The notes under the pieces: generated by a model
What the model was told of the DNA's origin: nothing
Seen by the model: the letters and a program-made list of their open reading frames with translations, nothing else
Database searches by the model: none
DNA from: Nannocystis pusilla
Lineage (GTDB): Bacteria > Myxococcota_A > Polyangia > Nannocystales > Nannocystaceae
NCBI RefSeq assembly: GCF_020073745.1
Contig: NZ_JAIRAU010000027.1
Coordinates: 266,001-330,000, forward strand
Reading direction: 5' to 3'
Length of the DNA stretch: 64,000 nt
Shown here: in pieces, positions 35,043 through 45,084 of the stretch
Layout: every line of letters begins with the position of its first letter
Numbering within the stretch: the stretch's first letter is position 1
Position numbers and translations under genes: made by a program

Positions 35043-35046
35043 CGGT
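35005..35046. repeat. 14-bp repeat array across a start/stop overlap
   Basis: GGCCGTGTCCTTGC, AGACATGTCCTGAG and GGGCAGTCATCGGT in register. The stop codon of the TonB gene and the start of the small lipoprotein gene both lie in the last unit. Confidence 0.75.
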
Positions 35047-35875
35047 CGCGCGTGAAGTGGACGCGGATGGCGGGCGAGCGGGCGCGGATCGGGCGGCCGT
35101 CGCGGTCGAGGGCGGGGCTGAAGCGGGTCGCGCGGGCGCACGCGAGCGCGGCCCGGCCGAAGCCGTCGCCGGGATCGTCGACGACCTCGGCGGTCTCGAC
35201 GACGCCGCGGGCGTCGACGACGACGCGGATGACGGCGACCTGCTCGTCGAGCGCGAGACCGTCGGCCTCGGCCGGCCACGGGCAGTTCCACTCGGCGCTG
35301 GCGAGGGCGACCGGGCGCGAACGATCGACGGTCGGCGGGGCGGCGGAGGGCGGCTGGGCCGGCGGCGGAACGGCGGGCGGGGGGGTCGGCTGCGAGCTGG
35401 CGTTCGGGACAGGTTTGCTGCCGGTGCCCGTCGAGCTGGTGGCGCCGCCGACGTAGGCGCTGGCGCTGCCGACGACGACGACGTCGCCGGTGAGATCGAG
35501 GGCGCCCGGCGGGGCGGCGACGACCCGACCGGCGCGCGCGGGGGCGGGGCGAGGCGCGGGGGCGGGGGTCGGCTCGGCGGCGGCGACGGCCGGCGCAGGT
35601 TCGGCGGCCGGGGGCGGGGGCTCGGACGGCGGGGGCTCGGGCGGCGGCTTCGGCGGCTCGGCGGGCTCGACGTCGGCGAGCTGCAGGCGGGTCAGCTCGT
35701 CGTGCACGCGCGCGGCCATGGTGGCGCTCCAGGTCTCGAGGGTCGGCTGGGCGCGGAGGATCAGGACGGCGACGCCGAGGTGCAGCAGGACGGCGACGAC
35801 GATCGCGTGGTGCCGCCGCGAGGCCGGCGGGGCGGCGGCGGCGAACACCTGGGCGGCGATGCCGGGCCGGGTCAC
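35039..35875 (-). CDS. TonB-like energy transducer
   Basis: A 278-residue periplasm-spanning protein. One N-terminal membrane segment (AIVVAVLLHLGVAVLILRA) is followed by a Pro/Glu/Lys-rich region (PKPPPEPPPSEPPPP) and a C-terminal TonB domain (VALASAEWNCPWPAEA, then VRVVVDARGVVETAEVVDD and CARATRFSPALDRDGRPI). It transfers inner-membrane energy to outer-membrane receptors. The GTG start overlaps the exbD stop as GTGA. It belongs with exbB and exbD upstream and the receptor at 37.9-40.5 kb. Confidence 0.88.
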   Translation of the reverse strand: MTRPGIAAQVFAAAAPPASRRHHAIVVAVLLHLGVAVLILRAQPTLETWSATMAARVHDELTRLQLADVEPAEPPKPPPEPPPSEPPPPAAEPAPAVAAAEPTPAPAPRPAPARAGRVVAAPPGALDLTGDVVVVGSASAYVGGATSSTGTGSKPVPNASSQPTPPPAVPPPAQPPSAAPPTVDRSRPVALASAEWNCPWPAEADGLALDEQVAVIRVVVDARGVVETAEVVDDPGDGFGRAALACARATRFSPALDRDGRPIRARSPAIRVHFTRDR

Positions 35876-36315
35876 GGAGTCGCCTCCTGTCCTGAGGGAC
35901 CTGGCGCGGGGGACAGGGTGGCGAAGGCGACGCGGTAGACGCCGCCGCGCTGGAGGGCGTCGATCGTGGCGACCACGCGGCGGTGCGGGACCTCGCCGTC
36001 GGCGTGGATGACGGCGCGGACCTGGGGGCTGCGGGCGCGGACGGCGGCGGCGCGGGCGACCAGATCGTCGTCGCCGGCGATCGGGTCGCCGTCGACGAGG
36101 GTGGCGCCGCGCTCGGGGACGATGACCGACAGCACGACCTGGACCTCGCCGGCGGTGCTGGCCTCGGGCAGGTCCATCTCGACCGCGGGGGTGACGATGA
36201 TCTTGGCGGTGACGATGAAGATGATGAGCAGCACCAGGACGATGTCGACCATCGGCGTGACGTTGATGCCGACGATCAGGCCGCCCTGGTCGCCGCCGCT
36301 GGTGTGGCCGGCCAT
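35872..36315 (-). CDS. exbD: ExbD/TolR-type biopolymer transport protein
   Basis: A 147-residue protein with a short cytoplasmic end, one membrane segment (IVLVLLIIFIVTAKIIV) and a periplasmic domain. The essential acidic residue is in VTPMVDIVLVLL, as in ExbD/TolR. The periplasmic part (RAVIHADGEVPHRRVVATID) is typical. It starts by TGATG overlap with exbB and ends by GTGA overlap with tonB, so all three are translated together. Which receptor it energises is inferred from neighbourhood. The end of the gene carries a repeat array. Confidence 0.92.
   Translation of the reverse strand: MAGHTSGGDQGGLIVGINVTPMVDIVLVLLIIFIVTAKIIVTPAVEMDLPEASTAGEVQVVLSVIVPERGATLVDGDPIAGDDDLVARAAAVRARSPQVRAVIHADGEVPHRRVVATIDALQRGGVYRVAFATLSPAPGPSGQEATP
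35883..35924. repeat. 14-bp repeat array in the 3' end of exbD
   Basis: CCTCCTGTCCTGAG, GGACCTGGCGCGGG and GGACAGGGTGGCGA in register, 11 bp before the stop codon, encoding LSPAPGPSGQEA. Confidence 0.7.
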
Positions 36316-37004
36316 CAGGGCGCCTCCTGATGTCCTTCGGGACCTGTCGTGTCGGACATGTACGCGAGGACGAGGTTGGTGAGGGCCTCGCTGCCCTGGC
36401 ACAGCGAGGTGATCTTGCGCTGGAAGGCGTTGTAGGCGGCGACCGCGGGGAGGGCGACGAGCAGGCCGACGGCGGTGGCGACGAGGGCCTCGGCGATGCT
36501 CGACATGACGGCGTTGGAGGCGACCTGCGAGGCGGCGCCGGTGCCACCGCCGTGGCCGGGGGCGGCGTGGCCGAGCTCCTCGAAGGCGGCGATGACGCCG
36601 ATGACGGTGCCGAGCAGGCCGACGAAGGGGGCGTTGTTGCCGAGCGTGCCGAGGAAGATAAGGCCGCGCTCGAGCTGGCCGCGCTCGAGCGCGAGGGCGC
36701 TCTGCATGGCGTACTCGGCGGCCTTGGGCCCGCGCTCGCCGAGGCGCAGGCCGGCGGCGGCGATCGCCGCGGCGACGCTCGGCGAGCCCTCGAGCAGGCG
36801 GAGCGCGCCGTCGCGGTCGCCGGCGTGCAGGAGGACGCCGACGCGGGCGGCGAGCAGGCGCAGGTCGCCGCCGCGGGCGCGCAGGACCAGCCAGCGCTCG
36901 ACGGTGAGGGCGACGCTGACGAGCGAGAGGATGCCGAGCAGCCACAGCACCCAGCCGGCGCCGGCGCGGAGGAAGAGCTGCTGGAGGGCGTCGATCGGGG
37001 TCAT
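36315..37004 (-). CDS. exbB: ExbB/TolQ-type proton channel protein
   Basis: A 229-residue inner-membrane protein of the MotA/TolQ/ExbB family with three hydrophobic segments: VLWLLGILSLVSVALTVERW at the start, NNAPFVGLLGTVIGVIAAF and ALVATAVGLLVALPAVAAYN. With ExbD it forms a proton-driven motor. The last 15 residues (YMSDTTGPEGHQEAP) are encoded by a repeat array, so the C terminus seems extended by it. It starts 4 bp after the lipoprotein gene at 37009, suggesting a longer operon. Confidence 0.92.
   Translation of the reverse strand: MTPIDALQQLFLRAGAGWVLWLLGILSLVSVALTVERWLVLRARGGDLRLLAARVGVLLHAGDRDGALRLLEGSPSVAAAIAAAGLRLGERGPKAAEYAMQSALALERGQLERGLIFLGTLGNNAPFVGLLGTVIGVIAAFEELGHAAPGHGGGTGAASQVASNAVMSSIAEALVATAVGLLVALPAVAAYNAFQRKITSLCQGSEALTNLVLAYMSDTTGPEGHQEAP
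36326..36367. repeat. 14-bp repeat array in the 3' end of exbB
   Basis: CCTGATGTCCTTCG, GGACCTGTCGTGTC and GGACATGTACGCGA in register. The first junction is a hairpin with a TTCG loop (ATGTCC-TTCG-GGACCT). It is translated as the tail of ExbB. Confidence 0.75.
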
Positions 37005-37008
37005 GCGG

Positions 37009-37740
37009 TCATTCCTCGGCGGTCCAGGCGAACCGGGGCGGGACGGCGATCATGGCGAAGCGGACGGCGGCGAGGGCGTCGGCGGCGGGCGAGGCGGGGT
37101 CGTCGGCGGCGAGGGCGGCGAGGTCGTGCGGGCCCGGGCCGAGAGCGGCGAGGGCGTCGAAGTCGACGCCGGCCCACCACGCGGCGGCGTCGATGGTGAC
37201 GTCGAGGGCGCCGCCGGGGGCGAGGTCGAACGGGCCGATCCGCAGGCCCTCGACGGTGCGGCTGCCGCGGAGCACGGGGACGACGTCGAGGTCGGCGGTG
37301 AACTCGAAGGACATGTCCCCGGAGACAGCCAGGCCGGCGAACCGGGCCGCGCGACCGCCGGGGGCGCCGTCCTGGGCGCCCGGCTTGGCCTGCGTCTTGA
37401 GCCAGGTGACGCCGTAGTCGAGCATGGCCGAGCGGACCTGGCCGGGCAGGACGTCGAGCTCGCCGAGCGGCTGCGGCTCGGGGTCGGTGAGGTCGACGGC
37501 GGCGACGGCGGCGTACTCGGCGGCCGCGGTGGCGCACAGCTCGGAGGAGGCCGCCGCGGTGGCACACAGGTAGAGCGGGCCGAGGCCGACGTCGGCCCGC
37601 TCGAGCGTGACCGTCCAGGCGCCGACCGTCACCTCGGACGCGGCCCCGCGGGCCCGCAGGGGGGCCTGGAAGGCCGGCTCGCCGGTGGCGCCGCAGGCGG
37701 CGGCGCAGAGCAGCAGGGCGGTGGCTGGGCGGAAGGACAT
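37009..37740 (-). CDS. Lipoprotein at the head of the exb operon
   Basis: A 243-residue lipoprotein (LLLCAAACGATG lipobox). The mature protein is rich in beta strands (VTVGAWTVTLERADVGLG, LCATAAASSELCATAAAEY, FEFTADLDVVPVLRG) with two near-identical C-A-T-A-A-A segments 13 residues apart. No family is recognised. The close spacing (4 bp) to exbB and the lone receptor gene upstream point to a role in the TonB-dependent uptake system, perhaps a surface ligand-binding partner; this is inference. Its ATG falls in a repeat array. Confidence 0.65.
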   Translation of the reverse strand: MSFRPATALLLCAAACGATGEPAFQAPLRARGAASEVTVGAWTVTLERADVGLGPLYLCATAAASSELCATAAAEYAAVAAVDLTDPEPQPLGELDVLPGQVRSAMLDYGVTWLKTQAKPGAQDGAPGGRAARFAGLAVSGDMSFEFTADLDVVPVLRGSRTVEGLRIGPFDLAPGGALDVTIDAAAWWAGVDFDALAALGPGPHDLAALAADDPASPAADALAAVRFAMIAVPPRFAWTAEE

Positions 37741-37804
37741 GGCGCGATGAACAGGTTGGAAGGGACAGGGCGGAGAGAACAGGGCTGAAAGCGCAGGTGC
37801 GCGG
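37735..37804. repeat. 14-bp repeat array, five units, covering a start codon
   Basis: GGACATGGCGCGAT, GAACAGGTTGGAAG, GGACAGGGCGGAGA, GAACAGGGCTGAAA and GCGCAGGTGCGCGG in register, upstream of and including the ATG of the operon-head lipoprotein. Here the array is at a 5' end, 72 bp after another array at the receptor's 3' end. Confidence 0.85.
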
Positions 37805-37875
37805 AGAGGACCGCGGGAGCGAGCGGGAGAGGGGAAGGCGAGGGGGAGCGGGTGCGGAGAGAGGGAGGGAGGACG

Positions 37876-37917
37876 GGAGGTGTCCGTGAGGACAGGTCTA
37901 GAAGTGCAGGGCGAGGG
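37876..37917. repeat. 14-bp repeat array overlapping the receptor stop codon
   Basis: GGAGGTGTCCGTGA, GGACAGGTCTAGAA and GTGCAGGGCGAGGG in register. CTA in the second unit is the TAG stop of the receptor gene. Confidence 0.75.
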
Positions 37918-40477
37918 TGCCCATGACGCTGAGCGGCGGGCCGGCGGCGAAGTGGCGGGCGGGCAGGAGCGAGGGGACGGGGCGGGTGCCCCAGTCGGAC
38001 ACGAAGTTGTACTCGGTGGCGGCCCAGCGGCGCGCGAGCAGGTTGAACGCCTCGACGCCGACCTCGACGACCGACCAGCGCACGGCGGCGCTGGCGTCGA
38101 GGAGGTGGACAGGGTCGGCGAACTGTCCGTAAGGCAAGGGCCGCGGGGACAGGTAGGAGTAGCCGAGGCCGACGCGCAGGCCGAGCGGGCGGCCCTTCAG
38201 CTCGACGAGGTCCTTGTCGACGCCGACGTCGGCGCGCACGACCACCGGCGGGACGTAGGGCAGCAATTGGCCGGGGACGTAGGGCGGGGACGGGTTCTCG
38301 GCGGTGGCCGGCGGCGGGGCGCGCAGGACGGCGTGGACGTAGGTGACGCTGCCGGCGGCGACCAGCCACGGCAAGGGCCGCGCGATCAGCTGCACGGCGG
38401 CGCCGGCCCGCCGCGTCGGCCCGACCTTCTCGAGCCGGCCCTCCTCGGGGTCGAAGGCGAGGTCCTGCGAGAGGAAGGTGGCGAAGCCGGCGGCGCTGAG
38501 CTGGAGGCGGCCGCCCCAGGGGCTCATGCGCACGCCGCCCTCGGTGCTGTGGACCTTGGCGAACGGGGCCCGCTCGCCCTCGTCGAGCTGGCGCGCCTGC
38601 GGCGAGCGGTAGCCCTGGCCGTAGGCGGCGAACAGGCTGACCCATGGGACAGGTGCGACCTCGAGGCTGGCACGCGGGCCGGCGGCCACGCCGGTGGCGG
38701 TGCGGCGGTGACCGACGAGGTGGCTCTCGATCTGGTAGGGGGCGATGAAGTTGCCGAGGCGATCGTCGATGTCGTAGTGAAGGACGTCGGCCCGGCCGCC
38801 GCCGCGCAGGCGGACGCGCTTGCCGAAGCGGAGGTCGAGGTCGCCGTACATGCCGACGTCGCTGGCGAGCACGGTGGCGTCGACGCGGCGGTCCCAGGTC
38901 TCGTTCTGCGGCGCCTGCAGCAGGTTCTGCGCCTGCTGGACGTTGTGGATCCGGGCCGAGGCGCCGACCTCGAGGGCGGCCTGGAACCACCGGGCGGGGC
39001 GCCAGGCGCCTGTCCGATGAGACAGGCGCATGCCGCCGCCGAAGTCGCGGTTCTGCTGCTCGATGAGGTCGCCGCGGCCGACCCACTCGGGCATGACGAC
39101 GCCGCGCTGGGTGTAGCCGGTGAAGTTCTCGCGGCTGTGGAAGTCGACGAGGGCGGTCCACACGGCCATGCGCGTGACGGCGCCCCGCTCGCCGCGGCGC
39201 TCGAGGTCGAGGGCGAGGTGGCCGCGCGCGGCGGAGGCGGACTGGCTGTTGGCCGAGGGGTCGCCGTAGCTGTCGTGGAAGCCGACGACGCCGGCGGCGA
39301 CGTCGTCGCGGCGCAGGACGCCGGCGAGGCCGGCCCGCGCGGCGTAGGCGGCGACGTGGACCTTGCCGCGCCAGCCGCCGGCCGCGAACGCGAACTGGCC
39401 CATGGCCATGCCCGAGAGGCCGCCGCGGTTCATGCCGAAGCCGCGGGTGCGCCGGACCGTGGCGGCGGCGAAGGTCTCGTCGTCCTGGCCTTTGGGCGCC
39501 CACAGCACGAGCTGGCGGAAGGTGGCGAACGAGCCGCCGGTGCTGCGCAGCTGGATGCCGCGGCGCGGGACGGCGAGGTCGAAGTCGATGCTGCCGGCGA
39601 CGGCGAAGTCGCCCTGCCGCGGGTCGTAGACGCCCTCGGTGACGCGGATCGATCGCACGGTCTCGGGGATGATCCAGTTGAGGTCGGCGTAGCCCTGGCC
39701 GTGCAGGTGCGAGACCTGGTTGAGCGGCAAGGAGCCGGCGGTGATCTCGATGTCCTGGCCGTGCGCGGCGTTGAAGCCACGCAGGGTGATCTCGTGGGCG
39801 ACGGCCTCGCCCTCGGCGCGGGCGACGTAGACGCCGGGGGCGCTGCTCAGCATGTCCGCGGCGCTCTGGCGCGGCGGGGCGGCGAGGACGTCGCGCTCGA
39901 CCACGAAGTCGCTGGCGGCCCGCGGCGGCGGCCGGCGGCTGCGCGCGGCGACGTCCAGGACGGGCTCGGGGGCGGCGGGGCTGGCCGAAGGGGCAGGTTG
40001 CTCGGGGGTGGTCGAAGGGGCAGGTTGGGTCGGGCCGGGCGCAGGCGCGGCCGGGCTGGCGTCGGGGGCCGGGGGTGTGGGGCTGGTCGAAGGGACAGGT
40101 GGACTGTCGGTCGGACCAGGGGGCTCGGCGGGCTCGACCGGCGGGGCGAATTGGAACGGCACGCGGATCTTGGCGGCCACCGCGACGTCGCCGCGGCGCG
40201 CCGGCTCGAAGCGCCACTGCTTGACGGCGGCCACGGCCGCGTCGTCGAAGGCCGGGCCGCCGCTCCGGGTGACGTCGACGGCGCCGACGCGACCGTCGAC
40301 CTCGACGGTGACGGCGAGCTCGACGGTCACGAGCTCGCTGCGGGCCTCGGCGAGCGGATAGACGGCGTCGACCTGCTGCCGCGGGCTCGGCGGGACCACC
40401 GCGGGCGAGGCCCGGCCAGGGGCGGCCCACAGGCACGCCGCGAGGCAGGTGCAGAGGGTGACGCGCGCGCGTGGCAC
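37898..40477 (-). CDS. TonB-dependent outer-membrane receptor with N-terminal TonB-like domain
   Basis: An 859-residue outer-membrane protein. After a signal (about 1-24) comes a TonB C-terminal-like domain (about 35-112: VDAVYPLAEARSEL, AVDVTRSGGPAFDDAAVAAV, QWRFEPARRG), then a Pro/Thr/Ser linker (about 113-175), a plug (ASDFVVERDVLAAPPRQSAA, MLSSAPGVYVARAEG, ITLRGFNA, IRVTEGVYDPRQGDFAVAGS) and a beta-barrel ending MGTLALHF, with aromatic C-terminal residue. The TonB-like module at the front of a receptor is unusual and seems self-contained. Substrate unknown. Repeat-family units lie in the linker (encoding PVPSTSP, QPAPSTTPEQPAPS) and in barrel loops. Confidence 0.9.
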   Translation of the reverse strand: MPRARVTLCTCLAACLWAAPGRASPAVVPPSPRQQVDAVYPLAEARSELVTVELAVTVEVDGRVGAVDVTRSGGPAFDDAAVAAVKQWRFEPARRGDVAVAAKIRVPFQFAPPVEPAEPPGPTDSPPVPSTSPTPPAPDASPAAPAPGPTQPAPSTTPEQPAPSASPAAPEPVLDVAARSRRPPPRAASDFVVERDVLAAPPRQSAADMLSSAPGVYVARAEGEAVAHEITLRGFNAAHGQDIEITAGSLPLNQVSHLHGQGYADLNWIIPETVRSIRVTEGVYDPRQGDFAVAGSIDFDLAVPRRGIQLRSTGGSFATFRQLVLWAPKGQDDETFAAATVRRTRGFGMNRGGLSGMAMGQFAFAAGGWRGKVHVAAYAARAGLAGVLRRDDVAAGVVGFHDSYGDPSANSQSASAARGHLALDLERRGERGAVTRMAVWTALVDFHSRENFTGYTQRGVVMPEWVGRGDLIEQQNRDFGGGMRLSHRTGAWRPARWFQAALEVGASARIHNVQQAQNLLQAPQNETWDRRVDATVLASDVGMYGDLDLRFGKRVRLRGGGRADVLHYDIDDRLGNFIAPYQIESHLVGHRRTATGVAAGPRASLEVAPVPWVSLFAAYGQGYRSPQARQLDEGERAPFAKVHSTEGGVRMSPWGGRLQLSAAGFATFLSQDLAFDPEEGRLEKVGPTRRAGAAVQLIARPLPWLVAAGSVTYVHAVLRAPPPATAENPSPPYVPGQLLPYVPPVVVRADVGVDKDLVELKGRPLGLRVGLGYSYLSPRPLPYGQFADPVHLLDASAAVRWSVVEVGVEAFNLLARRWAATEYNFVSDWGTRPVPSLLPARHFAAGPPLSVMGTLALHF

Positions 40478-40840
40478 CGGGACCGAACGGTTAAGAGATC
40501 CAGGCCGAGGCCGTCAAGCGAGCGAACTACAGGCGCACTCGAGTCGCTGTTGTCAGCGAGCTGCAATTGCAATGCGAGTGCATGTGCGCCGGCTGCGCTA
40601 ACGGGCGCCGGACGGCGGCAGGCGGCCTGGCGAGCCTCCGGGGCCCGCGAGGAGGTGGGACGATACGCCGGCCGGACGAGGAGGTCGGAGTTAGGTCACG
40701 GGGGTCGACGCGCGGGCGGTGACGGTCGCGCGGTGTCGGTCGGCTCGCCGCGGGGGCCGGCGGTCTCGGCGGTCCCGGTCGGAGCGCCGCTGCCCGTCGG
40801 GCTGAAGCTGGCGGCGAGGAGGGCTGACCCGAGGGACAGG
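40478..40840. other. Upstream region of the receptor gene
   Basis: No gene seen. A short AT-rich island contains the palindrome TGCAATTGCA (near 40562), in a sequence otherwise G/C-rich; it could be a regulator site for the receptor, such as an iron-responsive one, but the fit to a known box is poor. Confidence 0.35.
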
Positions 40841-40896
40841 GAGGATGTCTTCTCGGACATGCTCAGCGGGACAGGGTCATCCGGTCATGACTATTC
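40841..40896. repeat. 14-bp repeat array, four units, overlapping a stop codon
   Basis: GAGGATGTCTTCTC, GGACATGCTCAGCG, GGACAGGGTCATCC and GGTCATGACTATTC in register. CTA in the last unit is the TAG of the Cys-rich lipoprotein gene. Confidence 0.85.
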
Positions 40897-42420
40897 GAGC
40901 ACGTGCGCGCCGGCGAAGTCGGGGCTGCCCGGCGCGCTCGGGCGGGCGAGGCGGTCGATGTCGGTCGGCGGGTCCTCGGCCTCCCACACTGCGACGCCGG
41001 CCAGCGCGCTCTCCTGGACCGGGCGCAGGTCGTGGGCGGCGTAACCGACGAACTGCTCGGCCACGGCGTCGCCCGGGACGAGCACGACGCCGGCGTTCGA
41101 CACCAGCTCGGTCTCGCTGGTGACGCTGGTGGCGGCGGTGAGGATGGCGTTGCACTCGACCTGGTCGCCGTCCTGGTCGGACACGACGACGGAGTTGCGG
41201 ATCGCCGCCGAGCCGCCCATGCAGTAGAGGAGCCCGCCCGGCACCGGATCCTGCAGCGTGACGGTGCTGTAGGCGAGGTCGAGCGCGCCGCCCTGCACGA
41301 GCAGGCTGATCCCGGTGGTGATGCCGCTGACGATGCTGTTCTCGAGGCGGAGCCGGCCCGCCGTGTTGGCGGTGAGTCCGCCGAGGTTGCCGAGGAAGCG
41401 CGAGCGCCGGATGGTGGTGACGCAGTCGGTGGCGTACACGCTGTTGCCGACGAAGGCGCTGACCGTGACGTCGTCGAGCCAGGCCCCCGTGGCGTGGGTG
41501 CAGTCGAACGCGACGTCGCCGAGGCCGGACAGCTGCAGGCCGGCGACGTAGAGCTTGGCGTCGATCTCGGTGGGACCGCCGGTGCCGACCCGGACGCTCG
41601 ACTGGCCGGCGGCGGCGACCATCAGCTGCGCCTTGGGTGCCGCGAGCAGGGCGACGCGCCTGGCGATCTCGAGGCGGACCGGGACGATGTATGCGCCGCC
41701 CTCGACGTGGACGACGTGGTAGTCGCCGGGCGCGCCGGCGAGGGCGGCGAAGGCGTCCTGGATCTCGCAGCACGGGGTGTCGGGGCCGCAGACGCCGCCC
41801 TGGCAATTCTCCGGGGTGGCGTCGACGTACCAGTGCTTGGTGTCCGCGGGGAAGCAGCTGCCGAGGTCGAGCTCGCAGGCGCTCTCGGGGCAGTCGCTGT
41901 GCTCGCGGCAACGCACGCAGGTGTGCGTGTCGGGATCGCAGGCCAGGTTGTCCGGGCAGTCGGCGGAGGCGCTGCACTCGACGCACTGCTTGCTCTCGAG
42001 GTCGCAGGTGCCGATCGAACAGTCGGTCGGCAGGAGACAGCCGACGCACTGGCCGCCCGGGTCGCAGACCGGCAGGCCGGGGGCGACGTCATGGCAGCTG
42101 GTTCCCTGCGCGGCGAGGCCGAGGCAGTCGACGCACTGGCCGTCGGGTGCGCAGTACGGGGCGCTGTCGGGGCACTGGTCGCAGTCGCTGCTGCCGGTGG
42201 TCGGCGCGACCGTGTCGGCGGTGGGATCGATCGAGGTGACGGTGCCGGTCGGCTCGCTCGTCGGCTCGACGGTGGTCCCGAGCGTCGTGCTCGCGTCGCC
42301 GCTCTCCTCGGTCGTGGTCACGCTGGTCTGCCCGGTCGGCGAGAAACAAGCGAGGGCCAGGGTCGACCCGATCAGGGCCGTCGTCGAGGCAAGGCTCATC
42401 GCGCTTGAACATGTCGACAT
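40891..42420 (-). CDS. Cys-rich and beta-helix lipoprotein with Thr-rich stalk
   Basis: A 509-residue lipoprotein: signal GSTLALACFSPTG, then a Thr/Ser/Glu-rich stalk (about 30-75), then six or more short modules, each C-x2-C or C-x4-C with D-x-x-x-x-x-C-V-x-C (GQCVDCLG, GQCVGCLLPTDC, KQCVECSASADC, HTCVRCREHSDC). The rest, from about 195, is a beta-helix with GLQLSGLG, LYVAGLQ and RRSRFLGNLGGLTANTAGRL. The layout matches the myxobacterial secreted lipoprotein type. The first ATG (42420) is in the repeat array with AGAGGG upstream; ATG 42399 is an alternative. Confidence 0.8.
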   Translation of the reverse strand: MSTCSSAMSLASTTALIGSTLALACFSPTGQTSVTTTEESGDASTTLGTTVEPTSEPTGTVTSIDPTADTVAPTTGSSDCDQCPDSAPYCAPDGQCVDCLGLAAQGTSCHDVAPGLPVCDPGGQCVGCLLPTDCSIGTCDLESKQCVECSASADCPDNLACDPDTHTCVRCREHSDCPESACELDLGSCFPADTKHWYVDATPENCQGGVCGPDTPCCEIQDAFAALAGAPGDYHVVHVEGGAYIVPVRLEIARRVALLAAPKAQLMVAAAGQSSVRVGTGGPTEIDAKLYVAGLQLSGLGDVAFDCTHATGAWLDDVTVSAFVGNSVYATDCVTTIRRSRFLGNLGGLTANTAGRLRLENSIVSGITTGISLLVQGGALDLAYSTVTLQDPVPGGLLYCMGGSAAIRNSVVVSDQDGDQVECNAILTAATSVTSETELVSNAGVVLVPGDAVAEQFVGYAAHDLRPVQESALAGVAVWEAEDPPTDIDRLARPSAPGSPDFAGAHVLE

Positions 42421-42434
42421 GGACAGGCGCCCTC
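42407..42434. repeat. 14-bp repeat pair at a gene start
   Basis: GAACATGTCGACAT and GGACAGGCGCCCTC in register, covering the first ATG of the Cys-rich lipoprotein gene. Confidence 0.65.
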
Positions 42435-42462
42435 TCGCGAGTCGTTCGGTGACACGGTAGCT

Positions 42463-44172
<1,710 letters not shown>

Positions 44173-45084
44173 GCCTGGTCTCGCTTACCTACACCAGCCG
44201 TCGCCGTTCTGCACGCGAGAACGGAGTCCATTCTGGAGCGACGCCGGGAGCGGGCGGGCCTGCGCCGGGCGGGCGGATCTGCAATGAGAACGATGTTCTC
44301 GGCGGCTTCGCGGTGAAAGTGAAGGCTCGCTCGAATATCGTCGGCGGCGATGCTGCGGTCGATGGGTCAAGTGTCCGGGATCCTCCCCGACGGCGAGTGG
44401 CGTGTGGATCCTCGGCGTCGCGCTCGTCGGCTGATTCGCCGGGGCAGCGATAGGTGAGCAGCGAAAGGACGGCACGACACGACGACCATTCGCCGGGACG
44501 AGCGGACTCACGGCGGCACGGACCATCGGTCTGACCGAGACGCGCGGGTTGACTGCGACGACGCTGCTCGACGGACCGTCGAGCTCGACGAGGTGGGCGA
44601 CGACGGCGACAGCCACGACGGCGACGCACGTGCGAGCACCGGTCATGAGGGGTGGAGCGGCGGGCGACGCCCTCGGGCGGATCGTCGAGCAAGGCGACCG
44701 AGACGCACGCGGGCGGCGCGGATCAGCGCGCTCGTGGCGGGCCCAGGTGTTGTACACTCGCGCCGAATTTTCCCGATGCCGCGCCGCCGCTTCGCCCCCA
44801 CGCCGTCGCTCGCCCTCGCGGTGTCCGGCTCAGTCCGCTGTGGCCGTGGCGTGGGGCCTGCGGGCCACAACGGGCGAGGCGGTGCGCACGGTGGCGGTGA
44901 TCGATCCGGTCGCACCCGCGGCGACGACCGTCGAGGTGACTGCCCACGGCGACGCCTCGCGGTGGGCGGCGCGACGGGTCGCCGCGAGGCCTCCCCGCTC
45001 TTCAGCACCGCCGCCCGCGCGTGAGCGAGGCGGCGGCTCACCGGTTCGAACATCCATGTCTCTTCGGACATCCCCCCACACGAC
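44173..45084. other. Long intergenic region, possible decayed gene
   Basis: About 900 bp without a convincing gene. On the plus strand an ATG at 44776 opens a signal-like stretch (MPRRRFAPTPSLALAVSG). In another frame it continues into a strongly G/C3-biased sequence (VAVAWGLRATTGEAVRTVAV), so a single frameshift could join them into a small secreted protein; this is a possible pseudogene. A repeat pair (ATGTCTCTTCGGACAT near 45058) lies just upstream of the next gene. The upstream region of the kinase gene is at the left end. Confidence 0.35.

Noticed and set aside
40560..40575. Fur box upstream of the TonB receptor gene
   Set aside because: Only TGCAATTGCA is palindromic and it does not resemble the GATAATGATAATC-type consensus well.
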